Source of the DNA: Pseudoduganella aquatica
Lineage (GTDB): Bacteria; Pseudomonadota; Gammaproteobacteria; Burkholderiales; Burkholderiaceae_D
Direction: 5' to 3'
Length of the DNA stretch: 64,000 bases
Assembly: GCF_009857595.1 (NCBI RefSeq)
Contig: NZ_WWCU01000009.1
Span: 102,205 to 166,204, forward strand
Position numbers and translations under genes: made by a program
The notes under the pieces: generated by a model
What the model was told of the DNA's origin: nothing
Databases searched by the model: none
What the model saw: only the letters and a program-made list of their open reading frames with translations
In this document: in pieces, positions 58,034-64,000 of the stretch
Layout: every line of letters starts with the position of its first letter
How positions within the stretch are numbered: the first letter of the stretch is position 1

Positions 58034-58825
58034 ATGGCGTTCTTACAAGGCAAGAAAATCCTCATCACCGGCCTGCTGTCCAACCGGTCCATCGCCTACG
58101 GCATCGCCAAGGCCTGCCAGCGCGAAGGCGCGGAACTGGCATTCACCTATGTCGGCGAGCGTTTCAAAGACCGCATCACCGAGTTCGCCGCTGAATTCAA
58201 CAGCAAACTGGTGTTCGATTGCGACGTCAGCAGCGATGAGCAGATCGAAGCCCTGTTTGCCGACCTGGGCAAAGAGTGGAGCCAGCTGGACGGCCTGGTG
58301 CACGCCATCGGCTTCGCGCCGCGCGAAGCCATCGCCGGCGAATTCCTGGACGGCCTGACCCGCGAGAACTTCCGCATCGCGCACGACATCTCCGCCTACA
58401 GCTTCCCGGCCATGACCAAGGCCGCGCTGCCGCTGCTCAAGCCGGGGTCGTCGGTGCTGACCCTGTCCTACCTGGGCGCGGTACGTGCGATTCCTTACTA
58501 CAACACCATGGGCCTGGCCAAAGCCTCGCTGGAAGCGTCGGTACGCTACCTGGCGGAAAACCTGGGCCAGATGGGTATCCGCGCCAACGGCATCTCGGCC
58601 GGTCCGATCAAGACCCTGGCCGCGTCCGGCATCAAGGACTTCAGCAAGCTGCTGGGCTTCGCGTCCTCGCACGCCCCGCTGCGCCGCAACGTGACGATTG
58701 AAGAAGTGGGCAACACCGCCGCCTTCATGCTGTCCGACCTGGCCTCCGGCATCACCGGCGAAATCACCTATGTGGACGGCGGCTTCTCGCACGTCATGGG
58801 CCTGAACGCCAGCGACTACCAGTAA
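58034..58825 (+). CDS. fabI: Enoyl-[acyl-carrier-protein] reductase FabI
   Basis: FabI performs the last reduction of fatty-acid elongation using NADH. The ATG has GGAG five bases upstream; an in-frame GTG two codons earlier overlaps that site. The 263 residues contain the FabI glycine motif [13 protein letters not shown], the catalytic Y-x6-K as [12 protein letters not shown], and the C-terminal [12 protein letters not shown]. This is the triclosan-sensitive FabI type rather than FabV or FabK. Confidence 0.97.
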   Translation: MAFLQGKKILITGLLSNRSIAYGIAKACQREGAELAFTYVGERFKDRITEFAAEFNSKLVFDCDVSSDEQIEALFADLGKEWSQLDGLVHAIGFAPREAIAGEFLDGLTRENFRIAHDISAYSFPAMTKAALPLLKPGSSVLTLSYLGAVRAIPYYNTMGLAKASLEASVRYLAENLGQMGIRANGISAGPIKTLAASGIKDFSKLLGFASSHAPLRRNVTIEEVGNTAAFMLSDLASGITGEITYVDGGFSHVMGLNASDYQ

Positions 58826-58844
58826 GTTGCGCTCACCGCGCAGC

Positions 58845-59390
58845 ATGAGCGATCTTTCCGACGAAGCGCTGATGCTGCGCTACTGCGAAGGCGACCTGTC
58901 CGCCTTCCAGGAGCTCTACGGCCGCCATAGCCGCGGCCTGTACCGTTTTCTCTGCTGGCGCTCCCCGCGCCGCGACTGGGTCGACGAAATCGCCCAGGAC
59001 AGCTGGTTCAGCCTGCACCAGGCGCGCGCCAGCTACACCCCGCAAGCCACTTTCCGCACTTTTCTGTACCAGATCGCCCGCAACCGCCTGATCGACCTGC
59101 TGCGCCAGCCGCAAGCGGCGGTAGAGGACGAGCTGACGGCGCCGGTCATTGACGCATCCGCCGCGCCCGACGCGGCGATGGAGTCGCGCCAGCAGAACAG
59201 CGCGCTGCACGCGGCCATCCATGCGCTGCCCGGCGAACAGAAGGAAGCGCTTATACTGCAACAATTCAGCGGCATGTCGCTGGAGGAAATCGCCCTGCTG
59301 GTGGCGGCGCCGGTGGAAACCGTGAAGAGCCGCTTGCGCTATGCGATGAAGAAATTGCGCGGGCAGTATGCGCAGGAGGAGCAGGCATGA
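58845..59390 (+). CDS. ECF-type RNA polymerase sigma factor
   Basis: The ATG used gives 181 residues; an in-frame TTG six codons upstream is possible. Region 2 is visible (DLSAFQELYGRHSRGLYRFL, then DEIAQDSWFSLHQARASY and FRTFLYQIARNRLIDLLR). Region 4 has HALPGEQKEALILQQFSGMSLEEIA and the recognition helix APVETVKSRLRYAMKKLR. The next gene overlaps its stop by 4 bp. This places it with a membrane partner, as is usual for ECF factors with anti-sigma proteins. Confidence 0.93.
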   Translation: MSDLSDEALMLRYCEGDLSAFQELYGRHSRGLYRFLCWRSPRRDWVDEIAQDSWFSLHQARASYTPQATFRTFLYQIARNRLIDLLRQPQAAVEDELTAPVIDASAAPDAAMESRQQNSALHAAIHALPGEQKEALILQQFSGMSLEEIALLVAAPVETVKSRLRYAMKKLRGQYAQEEQA

Positions 59391-60427
59391 GCGGCAAGGA
59401 CCACGATCAACTCGACGATGCGGAATTCGCAGCCTTCCTGCAAGGCGACGATGCGCTGGCGCGCGATCTGGCCGCGCTTGAACAGCCTGCGCCGCCGCCG
59501 GCGCTGGACGCTGCCATCCAGGCCCGCATCGCCGCCGCCCTCGCCGCCGAGCGCCTTGCCGCGCAGCCGGCCGCGAACGATCCCGTTGTGGACACTGCCG
59601 CAAGCGGCGGCGCCGCGCCCACGGTACTCAGCCGAAAATCGCGCTGGCAATCGCGCTGGCAATCGCGCTGGCAGCTGCCGCTGGCGCTGGCCGCCGGCGT
59701 AGCGGCCATCTCCGTCGCGCTGCCATTGTGGCAAACGCACGATCCAGTCACCGAGGCCATGGTGGCTGCGGCGCCAGCCCAGCCTGCAGCGCCTCCTCCG
59801 CCCGCCGCGCCTACCGTGCCCGCCGCCTCCACCGCGCCGGCCGTCGCCACGCCTTCCGCCGAGCCCAGGCAGGAGCCCGTGCCGGCAAAGGCGGCGAAGC
59901 GGGAACAGGCGGCGCCGGTGGCCAAAAAAGCATCCGAACCGAGGGACGCCGTGGTTGCCGAGGACGTCGGCCTGCCGCCCATATTCATTCCCGAGCCCGC
60001 CCCCGTGACGCCGCGCCCTCCCGCGCTTATGTTTGCGCCGCCACCCGCGCCTGCGCCGGCAGCGCCGCCTATGCCTGCGCCTGCGCCAGTCGTTGCACCA
60101 GCAACGGCACCGGCGCCTCCTGCGCCTCCTGCCCCAGCGCCGGCTGGCTATGCGCCTGGCACGGTCATCGCCAACGCCACAAACGTGCGTCCCGAATCAC
60201 TGCGCCGCGCGCCGCAAACCGTGTCCGTCACGGGATCGCGCATCATGGCCCCCGGCGAAGCACAGGGTGAGATCCCGCCCCAGGCCTGGCTGCAGAAAAT
60301 TGAAGAACTGCTGAAGCAAAACGAAAGCGGCGCGGCCCTCGCCGAATGGCGAAAGTTCCGCGCCGCGTATCCAGCCTATCCGGTGCCGGACAAGCTGTCC
60401 TCCAATTTCCCGCCAGCCGCCGAATAG
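59387..60427 (+). CDS. Single-pass membrane protein, candidate anti-sigma factor, Pro/Ala-rich exterior
   Basis: The 346-residue protein overlaps the sigma gene by 4 bp. The cytosolic part (about 1-90) is acidic at its start and Ala-rich, with DDAEFAAFLQGDDALARDLA; it lacks the HxxxCxxC zinc motif of ZAS anti-sigma factors. One membrane helix follows (about 96-116, LPLALAAGVAAISVALPLW) after three SRWQ units. The exterior is very Pro/Ala-rich and includes RDAVVAEDVG, TPRPP, VIANATN and VSVTGSRI. It ends in a compact helical domain (WLQKIEELLKQN, then EWRKFRAAYPAYPVPDKL). Anti-sigma function is inferred from position. Confidence 0.72.
   Translation: MSGKDHDQLDDAEFAAFLQGDDALARDLAALEQPAPPPALDAAIQARIAAALAAERLAAQPAANDPVVDTAASGGAAPTVLSRKSRWQSRWQSRWQLPLALAAGVAAISVALPLWQTHDPVTEAMVAAAPAQPAAPPPPAAPTVPAASTAPAVATPSAEPRQEPVPAKAAKREQAAPVAKKASEPRDAVVAEDVGLPPIFIPEPAPVTPRPPALMFAPPPAPAPAAPPMPAPAPVVAPATAPAPPAPPAPAPAGYAPGTVIANATNVRPESLRRAPQTVSVTGSRIMAPGEAQGEIPPQAWLQKIEELLKQNESGAALAEWRKFRAAYPAYPVPDKLSSNFPPAAE
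59639..59674 (+). repeat. Three 12-bp tandem repeats coding SRWQ
   Basis: TCGCGCTGGCAA occurs twice and TCGCGCTGGCAG once, in frame, encoding SRWQ three times immediately before the membrane helix. Confidence 0.92.
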
Positions 60428-60434
60428 CCCAGGA

Positions 60435-63400
60435 CTAGCTGCCGGGCACTTCGAACTCGCCCACCAGCACCGTGCTGCCGCGCCCGGTCAGGCGCACCGT
60501 CACCATCTCCTCTTTCGCGTCCGGCGTACCGAACGCCGTCGTCAGGCGCAGCTGGACCGTGGTGGCGCCCGCAACCAGCTGCTGCCGGTGGCCAAAGAAA
60601 TTGGCATGCACCTGGTACTTGCCCGGCTTGGCTTTGCGCAGCGAGAATTCCTCCGGGCCATAGCCGCCCGTGAAGTCGCGCGAAATGCGGCCGCCCTGCA
60701 CGGTAATCATCTGCGCGTAGTAGCAGCGCTCGCCGTTCGGGTCCGTCACCCACAAGTCCATATCGCTGTTGTCCGCATCCCAGGTCAGCACCGCGCGCAA
60801 ATCGAGCGGCAGGTTTTTCAGCAGACGGCCATCGATACGGCCGGTGTCAACCGTGCCTTTGGGCGCAGCCGCGATAATGGCGTTCATCTCGGCCAGCGCA
60901 ATCAGCTCGATATCCGCAAAGCGCCCATCCCATGGCCGCAGCACCACTTCATACAGCTGGTCCACCGCCTGCTGCGGCTTGCCTGCCGCGGCATATGCCA
61001 GCCCCAGATCGCGATAGGACTGCGGCTCCTCGCCCGCCAGCAGCAGCACCTGCTCAAACAGCGGCACGGCCAGCTGCGGCAAGCCCGCCTGCAAAAGCCG
61101 GTAGCCCAGTATGCGCAGCACATGGCGGTTCTCCAGTTCCAGCTCGGCCAGATTGGACAGCACCCGCAAGCCCAGGTCGCGCTGGCCGCGCTCGATCAGC
61201 ATGTCCGCCACATCCAGGTAGAAGGCGCTGCTGCCGCTCCATGACGGCCGCTCGTCCAGATAGATCGCATACAGCGCGTCGCTGCTCGCCGCCTTCATGC
61301 GCGCAATGTAGGGCGCGTTCGCGGACCATTTTTTCATCGAGATCGTGCCCGCGCCGGCCGTGCCGGCCTGCGGCGTTGCCGAAGCCGGGGCCGAAGTTTG
61401 GGCGGGGGCATAAGCCAAAGCAGGAGCCGGGGCCGAAAAAGGGGCCGGAGGCGGGGGTGGTCGCGGAGAGACTGGCGCCGGAGCTGGCACCTCAGGCGCG
61501 CGCTCAAACGCCAGCGGTGCGGATGCCCGCCGCGCCGCGTTGGTGGCGTTGGCAATGACGTTACCGGGCGCCGCCCCGATATCCTCGGCGACCACGACGT
61601 CCCGCAATGGCCCGACGCTGCTACCCGTCACCTTGATCGGCCCCAGGCCCGCGCCGCTATCAGTGCGTGGCAGCACTTGCGCAAGTTTGGCAGCGGCCTC
61701 TTTCGGGTAATCCTTGTTCCACCAGGCCTCCTTCTGCTGGAAGCGACGCACCACGTCATCAAGCTGCTTGACGCGCCGCTGCGCAAGCTGGGCGCCGAAG
61801 CGTGCCTTCATCTTCTCGTAGTCGGCCAGCAATTCGGCAGGCGGCGTTACGTCGTAGCGCACGTAGTCGTCCAGGCGCTCCAGCACCAGCAGAGAGGTCT
61901 CGCGCGTCGGCAGGCCAAACTGCGCGCCCAGGCGGCGGATGGCGCCGCGATGCAGATCGAACTCCGCCTCCAGCTCGCGCAGCTTGTAGCCTGCCCACAC
62001 CAGGGCCGCCTGCGGATGCAGCGGCGCTTTCTCCCCGACCGCCAGTTTGATCTCGGTGGCTTTCCCCTGCTGCACGATGGTCAAAGCCACTTGCGCCGAC
62101 GGCTGCGTGAGCTTGCCCGCCACGCGCAGCATGCCTTGCCGCGCACCGGACAGGTCGGCCAGCAGGTCCTTGGCGCCGTCCGCGTGCAGATCATGCAGCT
62201 GCGGGCCGTCGGTCAGCAGCATCTCCGCCGCCGCGCCGGGGCGGTCCGCCTGCACCTGCACCAGCTGGCCGCCGCTGCGCTCAGCCAGCGCCGCCAGCCT
62301 GCCGGTGTCCGCACTGGCGGCGGAGTTCATGGCATACAGCCGCTGGCCGGACGCCAGCACGGGAAACTTCGCGCCGCCGTAGTTCAGCAAACCGTCGCTC
62401 ACCAGCAGGTATTCGTCCACGCCGCGCTGCGGCTGCCAGTCCGCCAGCGCGCTGGCGCCGTCGTACACGGTGGACAGCAAGTCCTTGCGCAAAGCGCTCC
62501 AGTTGCCACGCTCGATTTGATAAGCGACCGCCGCCTCCGGCCTGTCCCGCAGGCGCTGCAGCCGCACTTCGGCCCGGCCCAGCGCCTTGAAATAGCGGTC
62601 CAGCTCAGCCAGTTCCGCGTCTATATGGCGGTTGGCGCCGGAGCCCGAGCTATCCCACAGCAGGCCCACCACCTTGGGGAGCTTGCGCGCCACGCGCCGC
62701 GCCGCCACCGGAATCTCCGCCACAAAATAGCGTTCGCCGTCGAATTGCTGGACATAGGCTTGCGGCTGCGCGCTGCCCGGCAGGCGCAGCGCCAGCGCAG
62801 CGTTGGCCGCGCCGGTGTAATCCTGCTTTGCCACCTGCGCGCGGTAGCCGTTGCGCATGCCTTCGAAATGCAGCTCGCCCAGGGCGCCGCTGGTGCTCGG
62901 CGCGGCGCTGGCGCCGTTCACTTGCAGGCTCAGGCCAAAATCCCGCACCCGCTCGCCGTAAGCCAGCGGCAGGCGGTAGATCCAGCCTGTACCGTCGCGC
63001 GCCAGCGTCTCGCTGTATTTCACTTCCACCGTGCGCGTTCCCTGCGCGGGTATCGGGTACACCCGCAGCCGGAAGTTATTGCCCTCGGTGCGTTCCAGCA
63101 GGCCCGGATCGATGCCGCGCCGCTCCACCGCCTCCAGTATCTCGCGCCCCCGGCTCTTTTCCACCGGCACGGCAGGCCGCAGCTTGCCGTCGATATCCAG
63201 CGCGAAAGCGCTGATCTGCTGGCCTTCCAGCAGCGGGAAATGCAGATGCCCCTCCAGCGCGCGGCCGTTCGGATTGAAGAACACCATGCGCACCGTGGTT
63301 TCCGCCATGCCGCCGCTGACGGCGCCGGCTATGCTCACGCTTTGCAGCCGCACAGGGCGCTCGCCGTTCAGGGTTTCCATGCGCGGCATGGGGACAGCTG

Positions 63401-63461
63401 CGCCGGCGCCGCATGGCAGCGCGCACAGCATCAATAACAGGACTAGCAATCGCAACAGCAT
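60435..63461 (-). CDS. Large exported VIT / vWA / TPR-like / DUF2135 protein
   Basis: Starting after GGAGAG at MLLRLLVLLL the protein has 1008 residues and a signal peptide (cleavage near AGA-A). A VIT domain follows (METLNGERPVRLQSVSIAG up to VEVKYSE, about 25-150). A vWA-like domain has the MIDAS motif D-S-S-G-S near residue 270 and SDGLLNYGG. A helical region reaches about 610. A Pro/Ala-rich linker holds KVTGSS, RDVVVAEDIG, VIANATN and PRPP. TPR-like helices run from about 710 to 870 and a DUF2135 domain from about 890 (LRAVLTWDADNSDMDLWVTD). It is probably on the outer face of the cell or in the periplasm. It converges with the membrane partner gene with a 7-bp gap. Confidence 0.9.
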   Translation of the reverse strand: MLLRLLVLLLMLCALPCGAGAAVPMPRMETLNGERPVRLQSVSIAGAVSGGMAETTVRMVFFNPNGRALEGHLHFPLLEGQQISAFALDIDGKLRPAVPVEKSRGREILEAVERRGIDPGLLERTEGNNFRLRVYPIPAQGTRTVEVKYSETLARDGTGWIYRLPLAYGERVRDFGLSLQVNGASAAPSTSGALGELHFEGMRNGYRAQVAKQDYTGAANAALALRLPGSAQPQAYVQQFDGERYFVAEIPVAARRVARKLPKVVGLLWDSSGSGANRHIDAELAELDRYFKALGRAEVRLQRLRDRPEAAVAYQIERGNWSALRKDLLSTVYDGASALADWQPQRGVDEYLLVSDGLLNYGGAKFPVLASGQRLYAMNSAASADTGRLAALAERSGGQLVQVQADRPGAAAEMLLTDGPQLHDLHADGAKDLLADLSGARQGMLRVAGKLTQPSAQVALTIVQQGKATEIKLAVGEKAPLHPQAALVWAGYKLRELEAEFDLHRGAIRRLGAQFGLPTRETSLLVLERLDDYVRYDVTPPAELLADYEKMKARFGAQLAQRRVKQLDDVVRRFQQKEAWWNKDYPKEAAAKLAQVLPRTDSGAGLGPIKVTGSSVGPLRDVVVAEDIGAAPGNVIANATNAARRASAPLAFERAPEVPAPAPVSPRPPPPPAPFSAPAPALAYAPAQTSAPASATPQAGTAGAGTISMKKWSANAPYIARMKAASSDALYAIYLDERPSWSGSSAFYLDVADMLIERGQRDLGLRVLSNLAELELENRHVLRILGYRLLQAGLPQLAVPLFEQVLLLAGEEPQSYRDLGLAYAAAGKPQQAVDQLYEVVLRPWDGRFADIELIALAEMNAIIAAAPKGTVDTGRIDGRLLKNLPLDLRAVLTWDADNSDMDLWVTDPNGERCYYAQMITVQGGRISRDFTGGYGPEEFSLRKAKPGKYQVHANFFGHRQQLVAGATTVQLRLTTAFGTPDAKEEMVTVRLTGRGSTVLVGEFEVPGS

Positions 63462-63578
63462 GGCACTCTCCTTGACCCGGCTTCTTCCGGCATGGGAGTG
63501 AAACGGTGCGATGCGCCGAACGGGGTTAAAAAGGCAAAAATATTTCAAACCCGGCGGCCCGGGCGCCGGATGCGGTAT

Positions 63579-64000
63579 CTATTCCTGCCCGCGCTGCGCC
63601 AGGAAATAGGCGGGGCTGGTGAGCAACAAGGACACCAGATCGGCCTGGCGGCGCGTGCCGGTCTTGTTAAAGATGCTTTTGAGCTGGCTGCGCGCCGTGC
63701 TGATGGCCGTGCCGCGCTCGCCGGCCGCCTCTTCCAGCGTTTTGCCGCCGCACAGTGCCGACGCCAGCGCCGCCTCGGCGGCCGACAGGCCGAACAGCTG
63801 GCGCAGCAGGTCCGCCTGCACCACCGGCGTACTGAGCGGATCATAGGCCAGTACCAGCGCCGCGCCGGGCAGCGCGCTTCCCTCGCCCATCTGCAGCGGC
63901 GTCACCAGCAGCGACAGCGGCGCGGCGCCGGCGCGCGGCAGCAGCACCACGCCCGGCTCCGGCGATCCGTCGCCATGGCTGGCGCGCACCGCCCCGCACA
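63579..64000 (-). CDS. LuxR-type helix-turn-helix regulator, N-terminus outside the window
   Basis: The frame stays open to the right edge, so the N-terminal sensor part is missing. The visible part has a PAS-like or ligand-domain tail (LLPRAGAAPLSLLVTPL, then ALVLAYDP) and a C-terminal GerE/LuxR helix-turn-helix: LRQLFGLSAAEAALASALCGGKTLEEAA and ISTARSQLKSIFNKTGTRRQADLVSLLL. It reads toward the VIT gene with 117 bp between them, so it is a candidate regulator of that gene. Confidence 0.85.
   Translation of the reverse strand, partial: CGAVRASHGDGSPEPGVVLLPRAGAAPLSLLVTPLQMGEGSALPGAALVLAYDPLSTPVVQADLLRQLFGLSAAEAALASALCGGKTLEEAAGERGTAISTARSQLKSIFNKTGTRRQADLVSLLLTSPAYFLAQRGQE

Overview
The window is a GC-rich bacterial chromosome segment with dense, mostly operonic gene packing. 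The gene set points to a betaproteobacterium of the Oxalobacteraceae (Massilia/Duganella/Janthinobacterium type). Evidence includes a phasin, a PEP-CTERM exported protein, pst-pho and ppk1 arranged back to back, rlmE-ftsH-folP-glmM, carAB-greA, and many GTG/TTG starts. This assignment rests on family recognition and gene order, not on a database search. No insertion sequence, prophage or CRISPR array was seen. Both ends cut genes: a GAF histidine kinase at the left and a LuxR-type regulator at the right.

Region by region. 0-2 kb: sensor kinase, small exported protein, phasin. 2.05-6.0 kb: a two-gene DNA-repair operon (FAN1/VRR-NUC nuclease plus Cas4-like/XPD helicase) whose promoter carries a perfect LexA half-site pair. 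6.0-9.6 kb: a five-gene leftward envelope-stress-like operon (LiaI-like, LiaF-like, LytS kinase, LytTR regulator, exported protein). 9.8-14.3 kb: a 53-codon gene, LysR regulator, PEP-CTERM protein, type II asparaginase and a His-rich membrane protein in somewhat less GC-rich DNA. 14.3-14.5 kb: tRNA-Arg(TCT) and tRNA-Pro(TGG). 14.6-25.8 kb: housekeeping genes glmM, folP, ftsH, rlmE, yhbY, a DUF4149 protein, greA, carB and carA. 25.9-28.5 kb: an Rpn-like nuclease with a coding 12-bp repeat, a GlcG/HbpS protein and a patatin-like lipoprotein. 28.6-38.3 kb: the phosphate regulon pstSCAB-phoU-phoBR leftward and ppk1-sixA rightward, with Pho boxes facing both ways. 38.3-44 kb: a polyamine-binding protein, fliD, a PilZ protein, radA and alr. 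44.2-49.3 kb: lplT, then tsaB-rimI-udg-DUF1853 leftward, and a thioredoxin-like protein. 49.3-58.8 kb: a molybdopterin hydroxylase large subunit, a PAS/GGDEF/EAL protein, small DUF proteins, a MltD-like transglycosylase and fabI. 58.8-64 kb: an ECF sigma factor, a membrane-anchored partner, a large VIT/vWA/DUF2135 surface protein and a LuxR-type regulator.

Three modules look most worth following up: the LexA-controlled FAN1 plus Cas4-XPD repair operon; the sigma/partner/VIT locus, in which two convergent genes share peptide motifs; and the LiaI/LiaF-LytS/LytTR cassette. A roughly 90-bp nested palindrome occurs twice between genes and looks like a dispersed intergenic repeat. Promoters, operators and terminators are called from sequence inspection alone.
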